In this document: piece by piece, positions 1-5,474 of the stretch
Numbering within the stretch: the first letter of the stretch is position 1
Layout: each line of letters opens with the position of its first letter
NCBI GenBank assembly: GCA_007120915.1
Contig: SKMT01000056.1
Location: 1-6,590, forward strand
DNA length: 6,590 nucleotides
Direction of reading: 5' to 3'
DNA from: Myxococcales bacterium
GTDB lineage: Bacteria > Myxococcota_A > Bradymonadia > Bradymonadales > Bradymonadaceae
Notes under the pieces: model-generated
Database searches by the model: none
Seen by the model: only the letters and a program-made list of their open reading frames with translations
Told to the model about the DNA's origin: nothing
Program-made: the position numbers and the translations under genes

Positions 1-202
1 CCCATTCGTCGGCTCCCGATTCGTACCACTTCGGTGAGGTAAACAGGCAGTTGGAGTAGGTCTCCCCAGGGTTGGCATCGGTGGGAAACTGGCGCTCCAT
101 CCCCTCGGCGACGGTGTCGGATTCAGTGGCACAGCCCGCCGTTGCGGCGAGTGCAAACAGCATGATTGGCAGCAGCGAAACTCGCGAGAAGAATCGGTAC
201 AT
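1..202 (-). CDS. Lipoprotein, N-terminal 67 residues (continues past left edge)
   Basis: Reading down from the ATG at 202-200 gives 67 uninterrupted codons that leave the window at base 1. The start is MYRFFSRVSLLPIMLF, followed by ALAATAGC. This is a basic N-terminus, a hydrophobic core and a lipobox-like TAGC with the lipidation cysteine at residue 24, so the product is probably exported and anchored to a membrane. The mature part begins ATESDTVAEGMERQF and contains a further Cys, then TSPKWYESGADEW; I recognise no family. A GGGAG ribosome-binding site (bases 211-215 on this strand) lies 8 nt before the ATG and supports this start. The gene follows the 719-residue lipoprotein gene on the same strand, 111 bp downstream of its stop, so it could be cotranscribed or separately expressed. 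Only the exported lipoprotein nature is supported; function is unknown because most of the gene is outside the window. Confidence 0.8.
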   Translation of the reverse strand, partial: MYRFFSRVSLLPIMLFALAATAGCATESDTVAEGMERQFPTDANPGETYSNCLFTSPKWYESGADEW

Positions 203-210
203 CGAAGGTA

Positions 211-215
211 CTCCC
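211..215 (-). promoter_or_regulatory. Ribosome-binding site of the left-edge lipoprotein
   Basis: On the minus strand this reads GGGAG, 8 nt before the ATG at 202-200. It fixes the start of a gene that is otherwise cut by the window edge. Confidence 0.6.
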
Positions 216-305
216 GGGCGTCGATGGCGTGGTCACAAACCGAGGGACGGCGCATTGTAGGCGCAACGGCGGGCCGGGGCCAGCGGTCGTGGGTGCTGGG
301 GTCGT

Positions 306-322
306 TGGGAGTCTTACTCCCA
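306..322 (-). other. Small hairpin overlapping the stop of the 719-residue gene
   Basis: TGGGAG (306-311) and CTCCCA (317-322) form a perfect 6-bp stem with the 5-nt loop TCTTA, and the stop codon (314-316) sits in the loop. No T-run follows on the minus strand, so it does not look like a classical intrinsic terminator. It may be a weak transcript-end structure or chance. The remainder of the 111-bp gap (203-313) is GC-rich and shows nothing else I can name except the ribosome-binding site of the next gene. Confidence 0.25.
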
Positions 323-2473
323 GCTTAGCCGTGGACGTTCCAGATCGGCGTCGTAGGTCCAGGGGTGGGAGGAGCCGAAATCCCAGCCGGCGTCGGTAAA
401 CTCATTGGGCGTGGGCTCGTCGAACTCGGCGGGGGTCAGTGCCTTCAGGTCTTCGTCGTCTGCCTGCCCGACACTGACGCCGTCGGGGTGCCCGTCGGCG
501 TTCCAGAAGCTGGCATACACCTCTGCGCTTGCGTTCGACATGTCGGTGACCAGTTCCCCGGCGAATCCTGCGTCTCGCTGGTTGCCCTCGACCTCGCCGT
601 AGCTGAAGGCGTTGGAAGTCGTGGACGTGGACGTGGCGACGCCGATCAGCCCTCCCACCTGCCGGTTGCCCTCCACGTCGCCGATGGCATAGCTGTCGGT
701 GATCTCTGCGTAGGCTCTTCCCACAAGACCCCCGACGGCATCACCGCTGCTGGTGACGTCGCCGTGGGCTGCGCTCTCGGTGATCTCCGAGGAGCTGGTG
801 GCCACGCCGACGAGCCCGCCGCCGGCGTAGGGGATCCCGCCATCATCGCCGGTTTCCCCCGATGCGTTGATATCTCCCGTGGCCCGCGAGCGCTCGATGG
901 TGCCGGTGTTGCGCCCGATAAGCCCCCCGGCGTTTTCCAACTCTGTGCCGGTGAGCCCGGGGAAGGTGTCGGTGTGGTCGATGTTGCAGTTGGAACTGGA
1001 GTCGGAGACATCTCCGGTGTTGTATCCGATCAGCCCGCCGACGTCTTGTTTCGCCTCGATATCAGCGGTGGTGAAGCAGGCAACATCGACATTGTGGACA
1101 TTGCCGTGATTGGTGCCGGCGAGAGGACCGACGAAGTCGATGCCGCCGACGAAGGAGACCTGGATGGTAAGATCGGTGACCGTTGCCTGCGCGCTGATGG
1201 TGTCAAACAGGCCGCGATCGCTTTGGCTGCCGATGTCCTGAGCAAAGTTTTCGATGGCGAATCCATTCCCGTCGAGTTCGCCGGTAAATGGGTCGCTGCT
1301 GGTGCCGATGGTGTCAAATTCGATGGTGGAGCCGGTGCCACTGACACCGCTCAGGTCGTTCAGGTTGATGTCGTCGGTCAGCACGAAATGGGAGTTGAGT
1401 TCGTCGCGAATTCGGTCGAACTGCTCGGCGCCGCAGATCTGATAGGGGGTAAGGGAGGTGCCATCGCCTCCACCGAAGGGCTCGGCGTCGGGGTCGCACT
1501 GACATTGGCCGCCCACGCAGATGTTGCCCGCTGCGCATGCATTGCCGCATTCGCCACAGTGATCGGTATTGTTGTCGGTGTTGGCGCAGACCCCCAGATC
1601 GGGGCAGGCCGTCAGTTCGGGGTCGTCGCACTGATGGATGCAGTCGCCGCCGTCGCACTGCGCTGTTGCCTCCGTGATCTGGGATGCGCAGGACCGATCA
1701 CACTCACCGCAGTGGTTGTTGTTGGAGTCGGTGTTCACACAGGAGCCATCGCAGTTTGTCTGCTCGTCGGTACACCCATCGGTGCAGATGCCATCGGAAC
1801 AGACCGCGTCGTCCTCACATACGGTACCGCATCCGCCGCAATGGGCGGGGTTGGCGTTCAGGTTGACGCACTCCTCGCCGCATTGTTCGTATTCTTCGGG
1901 ACAGATGCAGTCGCGTTCCAGACAGTACTCTCCGGGCGCACAGGGGCTGTTGCAGCCGCCGCAGTGTTGGGTATCGGTGTCGGTGTTGACGCAGGCATTC
2001 TCTTCCTCGCAGTACTCGAACGCCTCACTGATGCATTCGAACTCACAGCTTCCCGAGATGCAGGATGCCGAGGCGTTGTCCACCTCCGTTGAGCAGGAGT
2101 TGTCGCACTCGCCGCAGTGGTTTAAGTGGTTGTCGGTATCGACACAAAGGGGTGGGTCCCCGCAGATCTGTCCGGGCGAACAGGTCTCGGTGCAACTGCC
2201 GCCGTCGCAGACCGCGACAGCATCGTCGATCTCGGTGGTGCATGCTTTGTTGCACTCGCCACAGTGGTCCTCGTTGTCCGAAAGGGTGACACACTGCCCC
2301 CCGCAGACGGTCTCGCCCTCCTCACAGGCCGGTGGCTCGTCGTTGTTGTTGTCATCTTCTTGCGAGAAGCCCAGCTCATCGAGGTCGTGAAACAGCCCGC
2401 AGGAGATACCGAAGAAGAGGGCTGCAGCCACAGCGAGGGCGTACAGAAGAGGTGTTGTTGAGGGGAAACGCAT
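314..2473 (-). CDS. Large lipoprotein: six Cys-rich modules joined to a GLUG-repeat domain
   Basis: This 719-residue protein starts MRFPSTTPLLYALAV and has a hydrophobic core ending FFGISC, giving lipidation Cys25; the glycine at -3 is unusual for a lipobox. After an acidic linker (QEDDNNNDE), residues 50-326 hold 49 cysteines. These include six modules of the form C-x3(or 5)-C-x9-C-x2-C-x3-C, at about 57-78, 104-127, 155-178, 198-219, 241-262 and 290-313, each with HCGxC. Such modules resemble the Stig1-type pattern seen in many myxobacterial surface proteins. From about 335 the protein changes completely. FGGGDGTSLTPYQIC opens a region with only three more cysteines and about six or seven GLUG-type repeats (VGGLIGYNTGDV, AGGLIGRNTGTI, VGGLVGRAYAEI and others, residues 447-657), predicted to stack as a beta-solenoid. 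The C-terminus ends RPRLSWE, a common ending in GLUG proteins. GGAG at 2480-2483 lies 6 nt before the ATG. The probable role is a surface adhesin or matrix protein; ligand unknown. Confidence 0.9.
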   Translation of the reverse strand: MRFPSTTPLLYALAVAAALFFGISCGLFHDLDELGFSQEDDNNNDEPPACEEGETVCGGQCVTLSDNEDHCGECNKACTTEIDDAVAVCDGGSCTETCSPGQICGDPPLCVDTDNHLNHCGECDNSCSTEVDNASASCISGSCEFECISEAFEYCEEENACVNTDTDTQHCGGCNSPCAPGEYCLERDCICPEEYEQCGEECVNLNANPAHCGGCGTVCEDDAVCSDGICTDGCTDEQTNCDGSCVNTDSNNNHCGECDRSCASQITEATAQCDGGDCIHQCDDPELTACPDLGVCANTDNNTDHCGECGNACAAGNICVGGQCQCDPDAEPFGGGDGTSLTPYQICGAEQFDRIRDELNSHFVLTDDINLNDLSGVSGTGSTIEFDTIGTSSDPFTGELDGNGFAIENFAQDIGSQSDRGLFDTISAQATVTDLTIQVSFVGGIDFVGPLAGTNHGNVHNVDVACFTTADIEAKQDVGGLIGYNTGDVSDSSSNCNIDHTDTFPGLTGTELENAGGLIGRNTGTIERSRATGDINASGETGDDGGIPYAGGGLVGVATSSSEITESAAHGDVTSSGDAVGGLVGRAYAEITDSYAIGDVEGNRQVGGLIGVATSTSTTSNAFSYGEVEGNQRDAGFAGELVTDMSNASAEVYASFWNADGHPDGVSVGQADDEDLKALTPAEFDEPTPNEFTDAGWDFGSSHPWTYDADLERPRLSWE
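503..1135 (-). repeat. GLUG repeats (protein-level) in the 719-residue lipoprotein
   Basis: Residues 447-657 contain imperfect repeats centred on (V/A)GGL(I/V)G followed by a variable turn and (A/S)xGDV. Clear copies start at residues 478, 515, 551, 580 and 606, with weaker ones at 447 (VGPLAGTNHGNV) and 635 (AGFAGELVTDMS). Spacing is 26 to 37 residues. The family (GLUG, named for its GL-x-G core) is common in large bacterial surface proteins. Confidence 0.75.
1535..2305 (-). repeat. Six cysteine modules in the 719-residue lipoprotein
   Basis: Residues 57-313 hold six modules. Three follow C-x3-C-x9-C-x2-C-x3-C exactly (first, fourth and fifth); the second, third and sixth have five residues in the first gap. 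Linkers after the first, second and fifth modules share the pattern A-x-A/S-x-C-x-x-G-x-C-x3-C, for example NASASCISGSCEFEC. The same linker type occurs in the other Cys-rich lipoprotein of this window. Confidence 0.85.
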
Positions 2474-2479
2474 CGGACG

Positions 2480-2483
2480 CTCC
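2480..2483 (-). promoter_or_regulatory. Ribosome-binding site of the 719-residue lipoprotein
   Basis: On the minus strand this reads GGAG, 6 nt before the ATG at 2473-2471, and supports the chosen start. Confidence 0.55.
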
Positions 2484-2563
2484 AGAGGCTGCGTCAGTTC
2501 AAATGGCTGGGCTGCCGTCGCCGGTCAGGAAAGATGCCGGGGAAGGAAGCGGACAGTGCAGTG

Positions 2564-2569
2564 AGTATA
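2564..2569 (-). promoter_or_regulatory. Candidate -10 element for the 719-residue lipoprotein
   Basis: On the minus strand this reads TATACT, five of six matches to the sigma-70 type -10 consensus, about 90 nt before the ATG at 2473. The hexamer 17 nt further upstream (TAGAAC) matches the -35 consensus at only three positions, so this is a guess from one box. Confidence 0.25.
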
Positions 2570-2612
2570 CGCCCGACGCAAACGTAGTTCTAGCGGAACA
2601 TCAGTAGCGTGG

Positions 2613-2635
2613 GGTCGTGAGGTCGTGAGGTCGTG
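2613..2635. repeat. Tandem octamer GGTCGTGA, 2.9 copies
   Basis: GGTCGTGA occurs at 2613-2620 and 2621-2628, followed by GGTCGTG at 2629-2635, all perfect. The heptamer GGTCGTG returns singly near 2737. It is a short tandem array in non-coding DNA and could vary in copy number by slippage. Confidence 0.9.
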
Positions 2636-2782
2636 TGCCACGAAGGGTCAATTGAAACTCCCCAGAAATCTTAGATAGTCGGAGGCGTAGTTCAGCCGGA
2701 GACGCCCCTAATAGATGGCGGTGGCATAAGCACGGAGGTCGTGGGTCCGACCACAGGAGGTTCGTTCGCCCATGCGTAGCCC

Positions 2783-2823
2783 CCACCGACCGGAGCGAAG
2801 CGAAGGGAGTTGGGGGTCGGAGG
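2783..2823. repeat. Inverted repeat with GAAGCGAAGG-type loop
   Basis: CCACCGACC (2783-2791) pairs with GGTCGGAGG (2815-2823) at eight of nine positions around a 23-nt loop. An alternative stem pairs CCCCCA (2780-2785) with TGGGGG (2811-2816). The two stems are mutually exclusive. It could be a mobile intergenic palindrome or a transcript-end structure; no T-run is present to make it a standard terminator. Confidence 0.55.
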
Positions 2824-2827
2824 TCCA

Positions 2828-2865
2828 AATTGCCACCGGAGTGTTGAATCCACCTCCGAGCAATT
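2828..2865. repeat. Imperfect inverted repeat AATTGC...GCAATT
   Basis: AATTGC (2828-2833) pairs with GCAATT (2860-2865), and inside it CGGAG (2837-2841) pairs with CTCCG (2854-2858), giving an outer 6-bp and an inner 5-bp stem separated by a 3/1 internal loop. It starts 4 bp after the preceding inverted repeat ends, so the two may be parts of one element. Confidence 0.55.
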
Positions 2866-2970
2866 CGGCCGTAGTTCAGGCCGACGTAGACAGCCACGTG
2901 GCTTGCCCTCGTGATTCGGACGTCCGGAAAACCCGAGGGTTGGAAAACGCCCGGGGATCGGAGCCTCAGC

Positions 2971-3846
2971 TCAGCGCTGCCGGCCCAGAAACACACCGAC
3001 CAGAATCAACGGCCCGCCTACAAACAACATCTGCGGGGGGGCCTCAGCGATGGTCAGCCAGGCGATAATGGCGGCGACCGGCGGGATCAGAAGCAGCAGT
3101 TGAGCGACATGATTGGCGGGAAGCGCCGCCAGGGCGATGGAGCTGAGCCAGTAGCCCAGCCCGATGGGGATGATGCCCAGATAGGCCAGTACCAGCCACC
3201 CGGAGATCTCCAGGTTCGCCGAGGCGGAGACGGTCCAGGGGATGTGCAACAGGAAGGGCAGAGCGCCGATGATGGCGCCGTAGGCGGCGACTTCGATCGC
3301 CCGGTAACGCTTAAGCAAGTCCTTGCAGATCACGATGTTGGCCCCGGCGCACATCGCCGCGGCGAGCACAAACCAGGTGCCGATGCGCAGGTTGGTGTCG
3401 CCGGTGGAGAAATCGAGGCTCATCAGCCCCACGCCCACGACTGCCAAAAGCATTCCTCCCCAGTTTTTCAGCGTCAATCGCTCGTCGAGAAACCGCCAGG
3501 CCAGAAGGGCGGCCCAGATGGGGATGGTGGAGATGACGAAGCTGGCCTGCCCGGCGGTGATCGTCTCCGTGCCGACGTTCAGCAGGTAGTGGTAGATCGA
3601 AAACCCAAAAAGGGAGGCGGCGAGTAGCTTCGGCCAGTCTTCGCGGTCGGGAACCCGGGTGTTCATCACCACCAGCACAGCGATCATGAACCCGGCGGCG
3701 ATAAAGAGTCTGAGCGCCGTCATGGTCATCGAGTCGACCTGACGAAGCACGTAGCGCAGCCCGGCGAACGCCGACGCCCAGATGACGATGGTGAACATCA
3801 TCAAGGCGTAGGCGGTGCGCGGGGTGACCGGAGCGGGGTTGTTCAT
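2971..3846 (-). CDS. EamA/DMT-superfamily membrane transporter
   Basis: This 291-residue protein is the usual length for the EamA (DUF6) drug/metabolite transporter family and consists of two tandem EamA halves, about residues 11-144 and 155-288, with about ten hydrophobic segments. Family marks are WASAFAGLR near residue 23 in the first helix, DERLTLKNWGGMLLAVVGVG at 121-140 closing the first half, and LLLIPPVAAIIAWL (251-264) then AEAPP and GGPLILVGV in the second. It sits in the cytoplasmic membrane and probably exports a small metabolite or amino-acid-like compound, but members differ widely in substrate and nothing here identifies it. The ATG at 3846 begins 24 bp after the stop of the 401-residue lipoprotein gene upstream on the same strand. 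No clear ribosome-binding site precedes it, so expression may depend on translational coupling. A second ATG pair at residues 16-17 has no better site. Confidence 0.92.
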   Translation of the reverse strand: MNNPAPVTPRTAYALMMFTIVIWASAFAGLRYVLRQVDSMTMTALRLFIAAGFMIAVLVVMNTRVPDREDWPKLLAASLFGFSIYHYLLNVGTETITAGQASFVISTIPIWAALLAWRFLDERLTLKNWGGMLLAVVGVGLMSLDFSTGDTNLRIGTWFVLAAAMCAGANIVICKDLLKRYRAIEVAAYGAIIGALPFLLHIPWTVSASANLEISGWLVLAYLGIIPIGLGYWLSSIALAALPANHVAQLLLLIPPVAAIIAWLTIAEAPPQMLFVGGPLILVGVFLGRQR

Positions 3847-3870
3847 CGAGGCCGGGGAGGCGACGGATCG

Positions 3871-5076
3871 TCAGATGATCGGGCAGATATTGTTATCACT
3901 GATGCAACTGCCGTTGCAGCAGTACTGGTCAGGCGAACAGGTGTTGCCACAGGAGCCGCAGTTGTCGTCGTCCGAATTGAGGTTGACGCACTCGTCGTTG
4001 CAGGTGTCGGGGTAATTGTCGTTGCATTCGCACACGGGGATCACCGTCTGTCCCTGAGTGGTACACTCTTCGGTTTCGGCATCACAACATCCGGCTGTGG
4101 AGCAATACTCGGTACCGTCGTCGCAGGCACAACTGCCGTCTTCGCAGGGGCCGCGATCACCACAGGCATTGTCGCAATTTCCGCAGTGGTCGTCGTCGGT
4201 GCTCAGGTCCACGCATTCGCCGTCGCAGTTGGTGTAGCCGGAGGCGCATACGCAGTTGCCACCGGCGCAGGTTTCGCCGTCATCACAGGCGTCGCCGCAT
4301 CCGCCACAGTGGTTGTCGTCGCTGTCGGTGTCGACACAGCTTCCGTCGCAGTCGGTTTCGTCGTCCTCGCAGTCGGGGACACATTGACCGTCGGAGCACA
4401 ACTCGCCGTCGGCACAGTCGTCGCCGCACCCACCGCAGTGATCGGAGTCGGTGTTCGTGTCGACACATTCATCATCGCAGCGGGTTCGATCGCCCTGGCA
4501 GGAGAAGTCACAGTCGCCGTCCACGCAAATCGCAGTGGCGTTGTCGGGGGCGGGGCAGTCCTGGTCGCATCCGTCGCAGTGATCGGGGTCGCTGTCAAAA
4601 TCGACGCACTCCTCGCCGCACAGATCGTAGCCGTCGAAACACTCCAGCAGACAGGAGCCGTCGTCACACCCGGCAGCGCCGAAGTTGGAGTCGGGACAGC
4701 TCTGTTGACATTCGTCACAGTGGTCGGGATCCGAGTCCAGATCCACGCATTCACCGTCACAGTCGGTGTAGCCGTCGTCGCACTCGTAGTCACATTCTCC
4801 GCTGTCGCAGATCGCCGAAGCGTTGATGGGAGCATCACACTGGATGTCGCATCCGCCGCAGAAGTTGGGGTCGGAGTCGGTGTCGACACATTGCTCACCG
4901 CACAGTTCTTCGTCGCCATCACACTGCTGGGCGCCATCGTTGTCCTCGGGGTCCTCATCACCTCCACAGCCGATGGCAAGTGAACCAAACAGCAGCGTCA
5001 GTGCTGCCAGCAGTACCAACAGTCCGGTGCGGGATGGGCGGGCAGAAGCGGTCAATTGTTGCGAGGGAAATCTCAT
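3871..5076 (-). CDS. Acidic Cys-rich lipoprotein with seven Stig1-like modules
   Basis: This 401-residue product starts at the ATG at 5076. An in-frame ATG at 5151 would add 25 residues in front of the signal peptide and is rejected. The start is MRFPSQQLTASARPSRTG, then a hydrophobic stretch ending FGSLAIGC with lipidation Cys37. The mature chain has about 64 further cysteines and is strongly acidic. Seven modules fit C-x3-C-x9-C-x2-C-x3-C exactly, at residues 59-80, 106-127, 153-174, 200-221, 243-264, 284-305 and 359-380. The x9 segment is typically VDTDSDPDH. The last module is followed by SPDQYCCNGSC, which matches the CCxGxC end of plant Stig1 domains. A different Cys-rich insert (about 311-351, with the pair CC at 330-331) interrupts modules six and seven. 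AGGG at 5086-5089 is 9 nt before the ATG. It is probably an exported, disulfide-bonded surface lipoprotein; the Asp-rich loops might bind divalent cations. Function is unknown. Confidence 0.88.
   Translation of the reverse strand: MRFPSQQLTASARPSRTGLLVLLAALTLLFGSLAIGCGGDEDPEDNDGAQQCDGDEELCGEQCVDTDSDPNFCGGCDIQCDAPINASAICDSGECDYECDDGYTDCDGECVDLDSDPDHCDECQQSCPDSNFGAAGCDDGSCLLECFDGYDLCGEECVDFDSDPDHCDGCDQDCPAPDNATAICVDGDCDFSCQGDRTRCDDECVDTNTDSDHCGGCGDDCADGELCSDGQCVPDCEDDETDCDGSCVDTDSDDNHCGGCGDACDDGETCAGGNCVCASGYTNCDGECVDLSTDDDHCGNCDNACGDRGPCEDGSCACDDGTEYCSTAGCCDAETEECTTQGQTVIPVCECNDNYPDTCNDECVNLNSDDDNCGSCGNTCSPDQYCCNGSCISDNNICPII
3937..4902 (-). repeat. Seven 22-residue cysteine modules in the 401-residue lipoprotein
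   Basis: Every copy keeps exactly the spacing C-x3-C-x9-C-x2-C-x3-C, which is stricter than in the 719-residue neighbour. Copies start every 47, 47, 47, 43, 41 and 75 residues. The first three linkers are of the NASAICDSGECDYEC type, and the next two are shorter (ADGELCSDGQC type). This suggests growth by unit duplication, with the last module standing apart. Confidence 0.88.
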
Positions 5077-5085
5077 CGTCAGGCA

Positions 5086-5089
5086 CCCT
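5086..5089 (-). promoter_or_regulatory. Ribosome-binding site favouring the 5076 start
   Basis: On the minus strand this reads AGGG, 9 nt before the ATG at 5076-5074. With the signal peptide beginning at MRFPS, it favours this ATG over the upstream one at 5151. Confidence 0.45.
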
Positions 5090-5159
5090 GATTTTTGCGG
5101 AGAAAGAAAATCACGCCCACAAAGGCTAGACCACCAGTGGCCGGGATTCAAAGTAACCG

Positions 5160-5165
5160 ATTGTA
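5160..5165 (-). promoter_or_regulatory. Candidate -10 element for the 401-residue lipoprotein
   Basis: On the minus strand this reads TACAAT, five of six matches to TATAAT, 83 nt before the ATG at 5076. No good -35 hexamer lies 16-18 nt upstream. The box lies just downstream of the kinase remnant's stop codon, so any -35 would fall inside the remnant. Confidence 0.25.
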
Positions 5166-5172
5166 ATTGTGG

Positions 5173-5369
5173 CTAATCGCGTTTGACTGTGGACTCGGCG
5201 TTGGATTCCAGCTCGGCGGCCAGTCGCACTGTGAAGGTGGTGCCCTCGCCGGTGTCTTCGAGCAGCATCTCCGAGTAGCCGATCACAGCGTTGAGAGGGG
5301 CGAAGCTGATGGCTCACATCGGCGAGAAATCGGCTTTTGGCGCGGAGGCCGTTGCCGATTCGCTGCTGC
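5173..5369 (-). pseudogene. Remnant of a sensor histidine kinase (HisKA joined to end of ATPase domain)
   Basis: Read on the minus strand from 5369 and allowing two frameshifts, the text is AAANRQR, then LRAKSRFLADVSHQLR, then PLNAVIGYSEMLLED, then TGEGTTFTVRLAAELESN and a short tail VKRD ending at TAG (5175-5173). AKSRFLAxxSHxLRTPLNAxIGYSEMLLED is the classical HisKA phospho-acceptor helix, with the histidine codon at 5311-5309. GEGTTFTVRL is the last strand of a HATPase_c domain. One extra base near 5348 separates the first two pieces. Two bases are missing after SHQLR (the Thr codon is reduced to one base), near 5300. About one ATPase domain (N, G1 and G2 boxes, of the order of 100 or more codons) is absent between LLED and GEGTTF, near 5245-5257. 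The upstream sensor part is not recognisable: a TGA occurs in frame before AAANRQR. It cannot encode a working kinase. It lies upstream of the 401-residue lipoprotein gene on the same strand. Confidence 0.8.
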
Positions 5370-5474
5370 TATTGTGGATACCGGTCAATTCTGTTAGTCG
5401 TAAAAACCCTTAAGCACAACCGGGCGGGACGGTGGTTCGAAATTGGTGTGGGCAAATCTCCACAAGGTGGACAA
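5370..5474. other. Intergenic region upstream of the plus-strand lipoprotein
   Basis: These 105 bp separate the kinase remnant from the divergent lipoprotein gene and must hold at least the 5' leader and probably the promoter of the latter. I could not identify a convincing -35/-10 pair. TGTGG (5447-5451) and CCACA (5460-5464) can form a 5-bp hairpin with loop GCAAATCT immediately before the ribosome-binding site, which could affect its accessibility. Confidence 0.35.
5465..5470 (+). promoter_or_regulatory. Ribosome-binding site of the plus-strand lipoprotein
   Basis: AGGTGG, with AGG 7 nt before the ATG at 5475, supports this start. The reading frame stays open further upstream but contains no ATG there. 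Confidence 0.6.

Larger units (their letters stand above)
2474..2970. other. Gene-free interval with repeats
   Basis: These 497 bp separate the stop of the transporter gene from the start of the 719-residue gene, both on the minus strand. I find no credible protein. The longest open stretch, on the minus strand, overlaps the transporter end and has no homology-like character. The interval holds a tandem octamer (2613-2635), three copies of CGTAGTTC (2583, 2686, 2870) and two imperfect inverted repeats (2783-2823 and 2828-2865). The text around 2786-2823 (CCGGAGCGAAGCGAAGGGAG) looks like a dispersed intergenic element rather than unique sequence, but copies elsewhere cannot be seen from here. 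Confidence 0.6.

Noticed and set aside
365..2092. A 575-codon open frame on the plus strand opposite the 719-residue lipoprotein gene
   Set aside because: It is antisense to a gene with a clear signal peptide, Cys modules and GLUG repeats. Its own translation is a Val/Gly/Ala-rich string with no domain, produced by the repetitive GC-biased codons of the real gene.
2681..2753. tRNA-like text: TAGTTCAGCCGG resembles a D-arm (A box) and GGTCCGACCAC a T-arm (B box)
   Set aside because: The expected acceptor partner of GGAGGCG is absent, no 7-nt anticodon loop with a 5-bp stem is present between the arms, and the T stem is imperfect. At most it is a coincidence or a very degraded relic.
2917..2926. 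Ten-base palindrome CGGACGTCCG as an operator candidate
   Set aside because: It stands alone, lies just downstream of the transporter gene rather than upstream of any start, and a single GC-rich palindrome of this length is unremarkable here.
2930..2941. Short hairpin AACC-CGAG-GGTT just downstream of the transporter stop, followed on the minus strand by TT
   Set aside because: The stem is only four base pairs and the T-run is too short for a credible intrinsic terminator.
2601..2996. A 131-codon minus-strand frame between the transporter and the 719-residue gene
   Set aside because: It overlaps the transporter's C-terminal codons, runs through two inverted repeats and the octamer array, and has no domain or good ribosome-binding site. 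It is best seen as a spurious translation of repeat DNA.
4186..4983. A 265-codon plus-strand frame opposite the 401-residue lipoprotein that looks hydrophobic
   Set aside because: The apparent membrane-like Val/Ala stretches are the antisense reading of the Asp/Cys-rich modules. It has no plausible start signal and overlaps a well-supported gene completely.
5077..5151. Longer form of the 401-residue lipoprotein starting at 5151
   Set aside because: The extra 25 residues precede a complete signal peptide that begins MRFPS, as in the paralog. The extension is not signal-like, and AGGG at 5086-5089 fits the start at 5076.
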